Assembly (NCBI RefSeq): GCF_000353285.1
Contig: NZ_KB731324.1
Span: 5,040,577 to 5,104,576, forward strand
Direction: 5' to 3'
From: Leptolyngbya boryana PCC 6306
GTDB lineage: Bacteria; Cyanobacteriota; Cyanobacteriia; Leptolyngbyales; Leptolyngbyaceae
DNA length: 64,000 nt
Positions 35,532 to 44,406 of this stretch are shown piece by piece. How positions within the stretch are numbered: the stretch's first letter is position 1; the number at the start of each line of letters is the position of its first letter. The notes beneath the pieces are model-generated. The model worked only from the letters and a program-made list of their open reading frames with translations, was not told the origin of the DNA and searched no databases. A program made the position numbers and the translations under genes.

Positions 35532-35567
35532 AAAAAGCCGATCGCATTGTGCGATCGGCTTTTTTTT
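35532..35567 (+). terminator. Rho-independent terminator of rpe
   Basis: Perfect 15-bp arms AAAAAGCCGATCGCA / TGCGATCGGCTTTTT with a 3-nt loop, followed by further T residues, 18 bp past the rpe stop codon. Confidence 0.92.
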
Positions 35568-35607
35568 AGGACTGATAGGAAGATAGGGAACAGTTGCTGT
35601 CTGAGTT

Positions 35608-35622
35608 CTCCCCACTCCCCAC
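35608..35622. repeat. Dispersed CTCCCCACTCCCCAC repeat, copy 4
   Basis: A short copy of the C-rich repeat found at 6377-6401 and 27181-27240. It lies between the rpe terminator and the stop codon of the minus-strand regulator. Confidence 0.65.
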
Positions 35623-35640
35623 AACAAATTCGCTCAACGA

Positions 35641-36369
35641 CTAGGCAGCCTCAACCAAACTAGCCAAATTACAACACCGCAACAACTCCGCGCTTTCCGG
35701 TATCAAATAGTCCTGCAACTTATAAACCTCTTGCAGCACTGCCAACTCCCGCGCGTATTCTCGTTGAACCGTTGCGATCGTCGATTCGTAGCCAATCCGT
35801 TCCGTTCTCAACAAATGCAGCGCCATGTTGATATTCGAGAGTGGATTCCGAAGTTCTTGGTAGAAATGATTGAGCAATCCGTCACGCGCCCCTGTGTCAC
35901 TCGCCGAATCAGGAACTGCCTGATCCACAGGTTCTAAAGTCGCGTCAGCCTTCTGAGGTTGCGAGACTTCAGAGACCTGGCGATATCGCTCTGCCAAAGC
36001 CGCATACTTCGCCAAGCGCCCCGTCACAGCACCAAGCAAATCTGTTGCTGTACAAGGCTTTGTCAAATAATCATCCGCGCCTAGCTCCATCCCTTGACGC
36101 TGATCGGCTTTTGTTCCGCGAGCGGTCAGAAAAATGAACGGAATCCCTGCCGTATTCGGTGACTTGCGGAGTTGTGAGAGAACTGAGAAACCATCGAGAT
36201 CGGGCATCGTCACATCACACAAAATCAAATCTGGATGATGTTCTTGAGCCAGTTGCACCCCGACGTTACCGTTTTCTCCCCCAATCCCATGAAATCCTTC
36301 GGCTTCCAGCAAATCTAAAATCGATTCCCGAACCGTCTGTTCGTCTTCAATAACGAGGATTGTTTTCAT
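35641..36369 (-). CDS. Response regulator with receiver and pseudo-HisKA helical domain
   Basis: A 242-residue protein. Residues 1-125 are a receiver domain (VIEDEQT, phospho-acceptor Asp in LILCDVTMPDLDG, IFLTARG, LTKPCT). After a Gln/Ala-rich linker, residues about 165-240 resemble a HisKA dimerisation helix pair, but the H-box reads FYQELRNPLSNI with Gln where the phospho-His would be, and no ATPase domain follows. It cannot act as a kinase; it may dock onto a partner kinase. Its ATG lies 23 bp inside the preceding gene (36347-37477), so the two are translationally coupled. It is the last gene of a three-gene operon. Confidence 0.88.
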   Translation of the reverse strand: MKTILVIEDEQTVRESILDLLEAEGFHGIGGENGNVGVQLAQEHHPDLILCDVTMPDLDGFSVLSQLRKSPNTAGIPFIFLTARGTKADQRQGMELGADDYLTKPCTATDLLGAVTGRLAKYAALAERYRQVSEVSQPQKADATLEPVDQAVPDSASDTGARDGLLNHFYQELRNPLSNINMALHLLRTERIGYESTIATVQREYARELAVLQEVYKLQDYLIPESAELLRCCNLASLVEAA

Positions 36370-37477
36370 GCTTGGACTGTCTGTTTAACGGTAGCGTGAC
36401 TGTAAACAGAGTTCCCTGATTCTCTTCGCTTTCTACAGTAATCGTTCCACCGTGTAGATCGACGCACTGTTTGACGATCGACAATCCTAAGCCCGTTCCT
36501 GGAATCGATCGCGCATTGCTCGCCCGATAAAATGACTGAAACAAGTCAGCTTGATCCCCACTGGGAATGCCAATTCCATAATCCTGAACCCAGAAAATTG
36601 CCGTTTGATGGTTCAAGCTCAGTTTAAATTCAACAATTTCTCCTTTTGGAGAATATTTCACCGCGTTCGAGAGCAAATTGGTCAAAATGTGGCGCAGTAA
36701 GCGATCGTCTACACAAAATAACGAATCGCTCGGCTCAGAGGATCGGTGTGAGAACTGAATCGATCGCTTTTCCTCGATATGAAACTCGTCTACTAATTCC
36801 TGGCAAAACTGAACTAAATTGATCGGTTGCGGAGAGAATTGCAGCTTTCCAGATTCGGTTTCGCCGACAGTCAGCACATTCGATAAAAGCTGATTCATGC
36901 GTTTGACCGACCCTTGAATGCGTTCGAGGTAGGTCTCTTTTTTTTGGTCGCTAAGTTGAGTTCCGTAGCGTTGAAGTAACTCAGTTGAAAACAGAATCGT
37001 ATTTAACGGATTGCGAAATTCATGGGAAACCACTGAAACAAATCGAGACTTGAGTTCGCTCATTTCTCGCTCCTTTTCCAGGGCGGCTCGAACCGCTGTT
37101 TCAGCTTTATGTCGCGAGAGCGCAATCTCGATCGTGGTGACTAACTCTCGATCTTCAAAGGGCTTCAAGATATAACCAAAGGGTTGAGACTGTTTCGCGC
37201 GAGATAGCGTATTTTCGTCTGCATGAGCGGTTAAAAACACGACAGGGAGCCGCCACTTTTGGCGAATTTGTTCAGCCGTTTCAACCCCATCCATTTCGCC
37301 ATGTAAGCGAATATCCATCAGCACAAGATCGGGTTGAAAATTTGCCGTATCATCTAGAGCCTCTTCTGAAGTCGCCGCGATCGACACCACTTGATACCCT
37401 GCTGATTGCAAACTCGTTTGAATATCCAGCGCAATAATACTCTCATCTTCTACAATTAACACCCTAGCAGTAGACAT
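36347..37477 (-). CDS. Hybrid REC-HisKA-HATPase sensor kinase
   Basis: A 376-residue soluble protein starting MSTARVLIVEDESI. Residues 1-120 form a receiver domain (VLMDIRLHGEMDGVETAEQI, FLTAHAD, LKPFEDREL). Residues about 150-215 form HisKA with an intact H-box (VVSHEFRNPLNTI). The HATPase domain shows NLLSNAVKYSP (N box), VQDYGIGIP (G1) and GTGLGLSIVKQ (G2). An N-terminal receiver in front of a kinase suggests it is the middle relay. It starts 2 bp after the stop of the large kinase upstream and overlaps the response regulator downstream, so a phosphorelay of the three is likely. Confidence 0.92.
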   Translation of the reverse strand: MSTARVLIVEDESIIALDIQTSLQSAGYQVVSIAATSEEALDDTANFQPDLVLMDIRLHGEMDGVETAEQIRQKWRLPVVFLTAHADENTLSRAKQSQPFGYILKPFEDRELVTTIEIALSRHKAETAVRAALEKEREMSELKSRFVSVVSHEFRNPLNTILFSTELLQRYGTQLSDQKKETYLERIQGSVKRMNQLLSNVLTVGETESGKLQFSPQPINLVQFCQELVDEFHIEEKRSIQFSHRSSEPSDSLFCVDDRLLRHILTNLLSNAVKYSPKGEIVEFKLSLNHQTAIFWVQDYGIGIPSGDQADLFQSFYRASNARSIPGTGLGLSIVKQCVDLHGGTITVESEENQGTLFTVTLPLNRQSKHENNPRY

Positions 37478-37479
37478 AT

Positions 37480-40400
37480 CTAAACCCTGATCTTCTGTTC
37501 CATAAAGCACATCGTATACTGAACGCCCGAATTGCTTGTGAGGTCTATCTCCCCTCGAAGCTGTCGAATGAGAGAGCAGACAAGCTGCAAACCAAGCGAT
37601 TTTGTATTACGGAAATCGAGGTCTGAAGGAAATCCTCGACCATTGTCACCGACGATAAGTTGATATCGGAGTGATTCGTGGGCATCAACTTCTTGCGCCT
37701 GAAGTTTGATATAGATCTCGCCAGGCTCACCAACTGGGAATGCATATTTCAGAGCATTGGAAACCAGCTCATTGATAATCAAACCGCAGGGAATCGCGGT
37801 ATCGATACTTAGCCTGACATCCTGGACATCTAACCGGAGTTGAATGGCACGCGAATGTGCGGAATAAGACCGAAATAGAGCCGTCACCAGACTTTGAATA
37901 TACTCTGAAAAATTAGTTTTCGCTAGATCTTCAGATTGATAAAGTTTTTCGTGAATCAGCGCCATTGCGCTCACCCGATTTTGGCTTTCCTTAAAGACTT
38001 CGACAATGCGTTTATCGTCAATGTAGCCTGCTTGTAACTTGAGTAAACTTGACACAACTTGCAGGTTATTTTTGACTCGATGATGAATTTCTTTCAGCAT
38101 CACTTCTTTTTCTTGCAGCGATGCCCGAATTTGTTCTTCTGCCCGTTTGCGATCGCTAATATCCACGACCGACCCAATCACTTCGACCGATTGATCACTG
38201 AGTAATTTCATATCGTCTCGGAGCCAGCGATAAGACCCATCTTGATGCAAGAAACGATACTCGCACGTGGCTCCACCCGTTTCTGTGAGTCGATCGAGAT
38301 GTTCTAAAACGTTAGGCAAGTCTTCAGGATGAATATGATCAATCCAAAAATGTGGATCTTTGAGATATTGCCAGATCTCATACCCCAATTGCCGCGTGAT
38401 ATTCTCACTCACGAAGGTACAAGCTCGATTCCGTTTCGGCTGGCAGGTATAGATCACAGAAGGACTTGAAGACAGTAGATACTTTAATCTTGCTTGAGTC
38501 GCGAGTAATGCTCTTTCTGACCATTTGCGATCGGTAATATCTCGCTGTAGCGCGACAAAGTGAGTCAAAGTCCCACGCGCATCTGAAATCGGCACAATGT
38601 TTAAATCTGCCCAGTATTCTGAACCATCTTTGCGATAGTTCATGATCTCAACTTGAATTGCTCTACCTTCGTGCATTGCTTCGCGAATTCGTGCCAATTG
38701 CGCCCGATCTGTTCGCTCTCCTTGCAGAATATGTGGCGTTTTTCCAATCACTTCTTCGGGGGTGTAGCCGGTTGATTCGATAAACGCTTCGTTGACATAG
38801 CTAATCTTGGGTTCATCAACGTCGGCATTTGTAATAATGACGGCATCATTGCCATTGATCACAACCGACTTAAATAACTTCAAGCGCTCTTCAGCTTTTT
38901 GGCGTTCTTCCTGGGCGCGGATTTTTTGCAGCACGATCGACAAATAATTCGATACTTCTGTCAGCGTCTGTGCTTCACAGAAAGACCATTGTTTTGGATA
39001 GGCAGCATTGAGTGACAAAATGGCAATCTGATCGGCGGTATGCTGCACTGCAATCATAGCGATCGCGCGTGTTCTGCGCTTGAGCATCTCAGTGGACATA
39101 GATGCAAGGGCAGGCTCTTGCAGTACATCTTCGATCAGCACCGGATTCCGTTCGGCAACCAGTGCTAAGTATTGAGGTGTGAGATAAAGTCCTTCTAAGA
39201 TTCCAGTTAGAGCGGGCATCTCATCGCGCTGTGCAGAATGAAGTACCTTGATCTGCCGCGATTCGATCACGCCATAGAGCACGCGCACCTCTGGAAAGAG
39301 TTGTGCGGTTTCGTCGATCGCTAACTTGATCAATGCTTCTACCGACAATCCAGCTGTCGTTCCTTGTGAGAGGCGATTCAACAATTCCAGACAATTTTGC
39401 TTCTCGAGCAGGCTTTGCTCGATGCGTCTTCGCTGATTAATTTCTCTTTGTAAATTGATATTGGAGGCTTGAAGTTCGGCGGTACGGGCTGCCACGCGCA
39501 CTTCTAAATCTTGTTTGGCTCGATACAAGGCTCGTTCAGCTTGGCGCTGAGCCGTGACATCTGTTGCCACTCCGATCATGCCGACGACCTGGTGTTGGGC
39601 ATTGTAGAGGGGAGTCGCGCGGTTATCAAACGTTACGCCTCCGAAGTCTAAGACAGAACGGTGTTCTTCGCCGCTCAATACGTGATCGATATCCTGAATA
39701 ATGTTGGGAAACTCTCGATAGAACTCGTAAATCGATTTGCCAACGAGATCGCTAGATTTTAGATTGATCGCGTCTAACCCTTTGCCTTCAGCCAATGTGT
39801 AAACGCCGTGTTGATCGATCGCATAGAGAATCGTTGGCGTATTGGTAACAACGGTGCGTAATAACCGTTCACTTTCAGTGAGCGCAAGTTGAGCACAGTA
39901 TTGTTCTGTAATGTCTCGCGTACTAATGACTCGTCCAATCGTGATTTGATTCAGGCGTAACGGCTTCGAGAATCGCTCCAAAAATCGCCCATCCTTGAAC
40001 TGGATTACCGCACGATTTTCGATTTCAAAATCTGCGTACTCAGCCTCAATTTGCTGATCTAACGCCTCTGGATTGACCAGCAGTTCACAGGATGCTTTGA
40101 CAGAATCCCTATCGTTCTGCATGGGATGGTCTAAAAGCCCCCATTGTTGGCGAAATTTTTGATTGAGGCTGAGGATTTTACCGTCACAGTCGATCGCTAA
40201 AAGTCCATCGGTAATCGATTCAAGGACTGCTTGCGTCAATTCTAGAGAGTGTTTTAACCCAGTAGAGTCATTACGTTGGGTTGCATTTTGGAGGGCTGCT
40301 TCAGCTTGCTGCCGAGCGGCTCTCTCTTGGCGGAGTTCTTGCTGAAGGGCAACTATGGTCGATTCGAGTTGGGTAAAAGTCGAGTGGAGAAGCTCGATCG

Positions 40401-40485
40401 TAGAGGGTTCCGCGAGATTAGTATCTGAGCGGTTCAAAAGGTCGCGAAGTTGAGTCAGGGTTGGCGGCGCATCAATCTGGTGCAT
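37480..40485 (-). CDS. Multi-PAS/GAF histidine kinase (HisKA_2 type)
   Basis: A 1001-residue soluble sensor kinase. An N-terminal coiled coil (about 35-75) is followed by two PAS domains (about 80-195 and 205-315, DGLLAIDCDGKILSLN and NTPTILYAIDQHGVYTL) and a coiled coil. A GAF-like domain (about 360-525) and two further PAS/PAC domains (about 540-660 and 675-795) follow. The transmitter is HisKA_2 type with the H-box EIHHRVKNNLQVVSSLLKLQ, then HATPase (LIINELVSNALKYAF, VGDNGRGFP). ATG at 40485 is used because the frame upstream to 40497 starts with TTG. No TM segment is seen, so it senses cytosolic signals. First gene of the operon. Confidence 0.92.
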   Translation of the reverse strand: MHQIDAPPTLTQLRDLLNRSDTNLAEPSTIELLHSTFTQLESTIVALQQELRQERAARQQAEAALQNATQRNDSTGLKHSLELTQAVLESITDGLLAIDCDGKILSLNQKFRQQWGLLDHPMQNDRDSVKASCELLVNPEALDQQIEAEYADFEIENRAVIQFKDGRFLERFSKPLRLNQITIGRVISTRDITEQYCAQLALTESERLLRTVVTNTPTILYAIDQHGVYTLAEGKGLDAINLKSSDLVGKSIYEFYREFPNIIQDIDHVLSGEEHRSVLDFGGVTFDNRATPLYNAQHQVVGMIGVATDVTAQRQAERALYRAKQDLEVRVAARTAELQASNINLQREINQRRRIEQSLLEKQNCLELLNRLSQGTTAGLSVEALIKLAIDETAQLFPEVRVLYGVIESRQIKVLHSAQRDEMPALTGILEGLYLTPQYLALVAERNPVLIEDVLQEPALASMSTEMLKRRTRAIAMIAVQHTADQIAILSLNAAYPKQWSFCEAQTLTEVSNYLSIVLQKIRAQEERQKAEERLKLFKSVVINGNDAVIITNADVDEPKISYVNEAFIESTGYTPEEVIGKTPHILQGERTDRAQLARIREAMHEGRAIQVEIMNYRKDGSEYWADLNIVPISDARGTLTHFVALQRDITDRKWSERALLATQARLKYLLSSSPSVIYTCQPKRNRACTFVSENITRQLGYEIWQYLKDPHFWIDHIHPEDLPNVLEHLDRLTETGGATCEYRFLHQDGSYRWLRDDMKLLSDQSVEVIGSVVDISDRKRAEEQIRASLQEKEVMLKEIHHRVKNNLQVVSSLLKLQAGYIDDKRIVEVFKESQNRVSAMALIHEKLYQSEDLAKTNFSEYIQSLVTALFRSYSAHSRAIQLRLDVQDVRLSIDTAIPCGLIINELVSNALKYAFPVGEPGEIYIKLQAQEVDAHESLRYQLIVGDNGRGFPSDLDFRNTKSLGLQLVCSLIRQLRGEIDLTSNSGVQYTMCFMEQKIRV

Positions 40486-40505
40486 CGATCGTTCCAAAGA
40501 ATAAA

Positions 40506-40571
40506 AAAAGGCAAACCAAGAATTTCAGAATTCACATGAAATTCAGACGAGTTTTCTCATGTTTGCCTTTT
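40506..40571. promoter_or_regulatory. Nested palindromes between the divergent kinase and glcE genes
   Basis: Outer arms AAAAGGCAAAC (40506-40516) / GTTTGCCTTTT (40561-40571) enclose a second perfect pair GAATTTCA (40520-40527) / TGAAATTC (40537-40544). The block sits just upstream of the kinase start (40485) and 106 bp upstream of glcE. It could be a regulator-binding site or a structured 5' leader. No known operator consensus was matched. Confidence 0.5.
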
Positions 40572-40676
40572 GCCTTGAACATAAGCGCATTATTCCCTAG
40601 ATAATGGGATCTGAACCGAATTTTTCTCATAAAGCTCTCACTATTTTCCCGTACGGGCACTTACGTAAATTATCGG

Positions 40677-41942
40677 ATGCAAGCAGTTCTTCAAACACTC
40701 GGCTCTATTTCAGAAATTCGGTCTTGGCAAGATTTGACCGAATGTCAGCAGACACAACTCTCGCGATCGCTGGTTCATCCAGATCGGATTTATTGGGTTT
40801 CTCCCGCGACAATCGAGGAATTGGGCGCGATTGTCGCCTGTGCCTATCAACATCAATGGCGAATTTTACCCTGTGGTCATGCGACCAAGTTGCATTGGGG
40901 CGGAGTGATCGATGAAGTGACCCTAGTTGTAAGTACCGAAAAGCTCGATCGCTTAGTCGAACATGCAGAAGGCGACCTGACGGTGACGACTGAAGTTGGA
41001 ATTTCGTTTGCGCAATTGCAAGCGATCGTGGGAAAAGTCGGTCAATTTTGTGCGATCGATCCGCAATTTCGCGATCGGGCAACGCTCGGCGGAATTATTG
41101 CAACCGCAGATACTGGATCGCTCAGACATCGCTACAACAGCGTGCGCGACATGCTACTGGGCATTACATTTGTTCGCTACGATGGCGAAATTGTCAAAGC
41201 AGGCGGACGAGTCGTGAAAAATGTGGCAGGTTACGATCTGATGAAGCTCCTCACCGGGTCGTATGGCACGCTCGGAATTCTGGCGCAGGCGACGTTGCGA
41301 GTTTATCCCATCCCAGCAAATACCCGGTCAATTCTGGTTTATGGCGATTCAGATTCACTGGCACAAGCGGCTCAAACGCTGTTAAGTTCAGCGTTGACTC
41401 CGACCAGTGTTGATCTGCTCTCACACTCGCTCACAGAGAAATCTGCGGTGGGCTTACTCGTTCGGTTTCAGAGCATTCCTGAAAGCGTGAATTTACAGAT
41501 TGAGCGGCTCACAGAAGTCGCAACTGCCCTAGGCTTATCCGTTTCAGATGCAGATCTATGGCAGACATTTCATGATCATATGGATGTCTCTGACCAAAGG
41601 AACACAATTGTTTGCAAAATAGGAGTTAGACCGTCGAGCGCAGTGACGGTTTTGGATCAACTCGCATCAATCTTGCCAGCTGCGGAAGTGGTGATTCATG
41701 CCGGAAGCGGCATTGGGCAGTTGAGTGTCACCGATGCGCGCTCTACGCAAATTCTCCAAGCGCGATCGATTTGTGCTGCGAGTGGAGGATATCTGTCTGT
41801 GTTGCAAGGCTCGATCGCGTTTAAGCAACAGCTTGATGTTTGGGGTTATTCTGGCAATGCTCTGAACGTGATGCAGCGCGTCAAAGCTCAATTTGATCCG
41901 CAAACCCTGTTTAGTCCTCATCGTTTTGTCGGCGGAATTTAA
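40677..41942 (+). CDS. glcE: Glycolate dehydrogenase FAD-binding subunit GlcE-like
   Basis: A 421-residue PCMH-type FAD-binding protein. FAD-domain motifs are RILPCGHATKLHWGG, TVTTEVGISFAQLQ, ATLGGIIATADTGSLRHRYNSVRDMLLG, VVKNVAGYDLMKLLTGSYGTLGI and ATLRVYP. C-terminal residues resemble the FAD oxidase cap. GlcE lacks the catalytic FMN-like half carried by GlcD; no glcD lies in the window. The gene ends 2 bp before glcF, so the two form an operon. Likely function is oxidation of photorespiratory glycolate as part of a GlcDEF-like complex, by family knowledge. Confidence 0.87.
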   Translation: MQAVLQTLGSISEIRSWQDLTECQQTQLSRSLVHPDRIYWVSPATIEELGAIVACAYQHQWRILPCGHATKLHWGGVIDEVTLVVSTEKLDRLVEHAEGDLTVTTEVGISFAQLQAIVGKVGQFCAIDPQFRDRATLGGIIATADTGSLRHRYNSVRDMLLGITFVRYDGEIVKAGGRVVKNVAGYDLMKLLTGSYGTLGILAQATLRVYPIPANTRSILVYGDSDSLAQAAQTLLSSALTPTSVDLLSHSLTEKSAVGLLVRFQSIPESVNLQIERLTEVATALGLSVSDADLWQTFHDHMDVSDQRNTIVCKIGVRPSSAVTVLDQLASILPAAEVVIHAGSGIGQLSVTDARSTQILQARSICAASGGYLSVLQGSIAFKQQLDVWGYSGNALNVMQRVKAQFDPQTLFSPHRFVGGI

Positions 41943-41944
41943 GA

Positions 41945-43273
41945 ATGCAAACTTCTAATCCAGCTAAAAATTCTGGCGGCTTCGATGCCCAAAATCCTCC
42001 TGATCCGAAGCTGATCGATTCTTGTGTGCATTGTGGCTTTTGTCTATCAACCTGCCCCAGTTACCGGGTCATCGGTAAAGAAATGGATTCGCCCAGAGGA
42101 CGAATTTATTTGATGGATGGGATCAACGAAGGTGAGATTCCACTGAACCCCGCAACGATTCAGCATTTTGATTCGTGTTTGGGCTGTTTGGCTTGCGTCA
42201 CGACTTGTCCGTCGGGGGTGCAATATGACCAGCTCATTGCCGCGACTCGTCCGCAGGTGGAGCGACAAGATGCGCGATCGCTGCCGCAAAAGCTGTTACG
42301 CCAATTTATTTTCTCGGTCTTTCCTTATCCGAATCGGATGCGGGCGTTGCTGCGACCGTTGGGCATTTATCAGAAGTCGGGATTACAAAAAATCGTTAGA
42401 TCGATGGGATTTTTGAGCGCGATCGCGCCTCAACTGTCTGCGATGGAAGCCATTCTGCCAGATATTCCAGCGAAAGCGTTTACCGATACCATTCCGGCTC
42501 TCATTCCTGCCCAAGGCGAAAAACGCTATCGAGTCGGAATGCTGCTCGGCTGTGTGCAGAGATTATTTAATCCAGAGGTCAACGATGCGACTGTGCGGGT
42601 TTTAACCGCAAACGGCTGTGAAGTCCTTGTGCCCCAAACTCAAGGCTGTTGTGGCGCGCTGTCTCATCACCAAGGGCAAGAAGAACAGGCGAAACACTTT
42701 GCCCGCCAGATGATTGATACCTTTGCCAACACTGAGGTTGATGCCGTTTTGGTCAATGCCTCCGGGTGCGGTCATACGCTGAAAGAATATGGTCACATTC
42801 TGCAAGACGATCCGAATTATGCAGAGCCAGCAAAGGCCTTTGTTAAAAAGGTGAAAGATGTGCAAGAATTTCTTGCCGAAGTCGGCTTAACGGCAAAGCT
42901 TTCTCCCCTACAAGCACAGCCGCTAACTCTGGTTTATCAGGATGCTTGCCACATGCTGCACGGTCAAAAGATCAGCGTTCAACCTCGACAACTGCTCAGA
43001 AAAATTCCGGGCGTACAATTGCGTGAACCCATCGATGCTGCACTCTGCTGTGGAAGTGCTGGCATCTACAATATTCTTCAGCCAGAAGTGGCGAATGAGT
43101 TAGGGCAGCAAAAGGTTGAGAATTTAACGAATACAGGTGCGAGTGTCATCGCATCGGCAAATATTGGCTGTTATGTGCAAATTTCTCGACATTTGAAACT
43201 GCAGGGCAAAGCAGTTCCGGTGCTGCATCCGATGCAATTGTTAGATTATTCAATTCGCGGCATTCAGCTATAA
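41945..43273 (+). CDS. glcF: Glycolate dehydrogenase iron-sulfur subunit GlcF-like
   Basis: A 442-residue protein. The N-terminus holds two [4Fe-4S] motifs, CVHCGFCLSTCPSY (about 27-40) and CLGCLACVTTCPSG (about 78-91). Two cysteine-rich CCG domains follow: GMLLGCVQRLF with QGCCGALSHHQG, and YQDACHMLHGQK with ALCCGSAGIYN. This is the GlcF/heterodisulfide-reductase-like electron-transfer arrangement. It directly follows glcE (2 bp) and ends at a 15-bp perfect hairpin. Confidence 0.92.
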   Translation: MQTSNPAKNSGGFDAQNPPDPKLIDSCVHCGFCLSTCPSYRVIGKEMDSPRGRIYLMDGINEGEIPLNPATIQHFDSCLGCLACVTTCPSGVQYDQLIAATRPQVERQDARSLPQKLLRQFIFSVFPYPNRMRALLRPLGIYQKSGLQKIVRSMGFLSAIAPQLSAMEAILPDIPAKAFTDTIPALIPAQGEKRYRVGMLLGCVQRLFNPEVNDATVRVLTANGCEVLVPQTQGCCGALSHHQGQEEQAKHFARQMIDTFANTEVDAVLVNASGCGHTLKEYGHILQDDPNYAEPAKAFVKKVKDVQEFLAEVGLTAKLSPLQAQPLTLVYQDACHMLHGQKISVQPRQLLRKIPGVQLREPIDAALCCGSAGIYNILQPEVANELGQQKVENLTNTGASVIASANIGCYVQISRHLKLQGKAVPVLHPMQLLDYSIRGIQL

Positions 43274-43274
43274 A

Positions 43275-43308
43275 AAAGGCTCCAAGATTTGAGAAATCTT
43301 GGAGCCTT
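43275..43308. terminator. Bidirectional terminator between glcF and the Crp/Fnr gene
   Basis: Perfect 15-bp arms AAGGCTCCAAGATTT / AAATCTTGGAGCCTT (43276-43290 and 43294-43308) with a GAG loop. Six A residues at 43272-43277 give a T-run on the minus strand, so it best fits the minus-strand gene, and it also lies 3 bp past the glcF stop. Confidence 0.9.
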
Positions 43309-43327
43309 AAAATCTTGACGCATGATG

Positions 43328-44032
43328 CTAAATCATGAGCCGTTCTAGAGCATGAGCATCGGGAATGCACAGCACATCTCGATCTCGCACGATCAGTCCT
43401 TTTTTCTCTAACTTGCTCAACACTCGCGTTACTGTCTCGCGTGCTAATCCACTCAAACTACTGAGTTCTCGATGCGGTAAGTTTGGAATCTCTGTTCCAG
43501 ATGGACTGCGCTTCCCTTGACCATCCGCTAAGAACAACAGAATGTCCGCGACCCGCGATGTACTATCCGACTCGCGCAATCTCAAGCGTCGATTCACTTG
43601 GCGCAACCGTCGCGCCATTAATTGCGCCAACCGAATTCCGGCTTCTGGCTCAGACCCTAACAATTGCACAAAATCTTGAGCGGGCATATTGCCAATCACG
43701 GTGGGAGCCAGCGTAATCACATCGGTCGATCGCGGAACTTCATCGAGCGGAGCCATTTCGCCAAATAGCTCACCTTTGCCCAAAATATTCAGGGTGACTT
43801 CTTTGCCATCTAGGTTATAGGTGCGAATCTTCACCCAACCGCTGAGAATGAAGTAGACCGAGCTACCCCAATCATTCTCTAGCAGGATCACTTGATTCGC
43901 AGGATGGTTTCGCATGACGACATGGGCGATCGCTTTTTCGATCGCACTTTCAGGCAACCCCTCAAAGAACGGGGCTGAACGGATCGAAGCGTTAATCGTC
44001 GTGTCGCGGAGAGTTGTGAATCGGTCTTCCAT
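43328..44032 (-). CDS. Crp/Fnr-family transcription regulator
   Basis: A 234-residue protein starting MEDRFTTLRDTTINAS. Residues about 20-130 form a cyclic-nucleotide-binding-like beta-barrel (LLENDWGSSVYFILSGWVKI, LGKGELFGEMAPLDEVPRSTDV). The C-terminus is a Crp-type winged HTH (LPHRELSSLSGLARETVTRVLSKLEKKGLIV). No Cys cluster of the Fnr type is seen. The ligand is unknown, and it is not clearly NtcA. A longer frame to 44119 adds 29 residues without motifs, so ATG at 44032 is preferred. It is divergent from the coiled-coil gene at 44407. Confidence 0.9.
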   Translation of the reverse strand: MEDRFTTLRDTTINASIRSAPFFEGLPESAIEKAIAHVVMRNHPANQVILLENDWGSSVYFILSGWVKIRTYNLDGKEVTLNILGKGELFGEMAPLDEVPRSTDVITLAPTVIGNMPAQDFVQLLGSEPEAGIRLAQLMARRLRQVNRRLRLRESDSTSRVADILLFLADGQGKRSPSGTEIPNLPHRELSSLSGLARETVTRVLSKLEKKGLIVRDRDVLCIPDAHALERLMI

Positions 44033-44406
44033 TGAGGGTATAACCAGAGTGCGGCATGAAAATGAGCGCGAGATGACCCAAATGACATAATGAGGGACGA
44101 GGCTAGAATGCCCATTCACCTCAACGATTGCACAGCCGCGCTCCTCAGCAATTTAGACATATTTTAGATGGTTTGTAGAATTTGGCATGAATTTAGCCAA
44201 ATTCGTCACCCGCCAAACCGCAAAATCTAAAATTCAACCTGAAAATTCTCCTGATTTTGGCGTAAAGCTTTGTTTCGTGAAATAGAACGATCGTGTAATT
44301 CCCTGTAACACTGGCAACAGATGACGCAGTTCGGGCAACCTTAAAGATAAGTTGAGAGTCAAGCCAAGTCCGGTCTTGCCGAATTTTTACTCAAGGGTTT
44401 TTTGTT
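44033..44406. other. Divergent promoter region, no gene
   Basis: The 374 bp between the Crp/Fnr gene and the coiled-coil gene contain no supported ORF. The visible element is the inverted repeat at 44178-44204. A second partial copy of the theme is CAAGCCAAG ... CTTGCCGAATTT near 44360-44390. Promoters are expected but were not assigned. Confidence 0.5.
44178..44204. promoter_or_regulatory. Operator-like palindrome GAATTTGGC-N9-GCCAAATTC
   Basis: A perfect 9-bp inverted repeat with a 9-bp spacer lies in the divergent intergenic region, 146 bp upstream of the Crp/Fnr start and 203 bp upstream of the GTG at 44407. It is the size of a dimeric regulator's site. It does not match the Crp consensus TGTGA-N6-TCACA. 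Confidence 0.45.
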
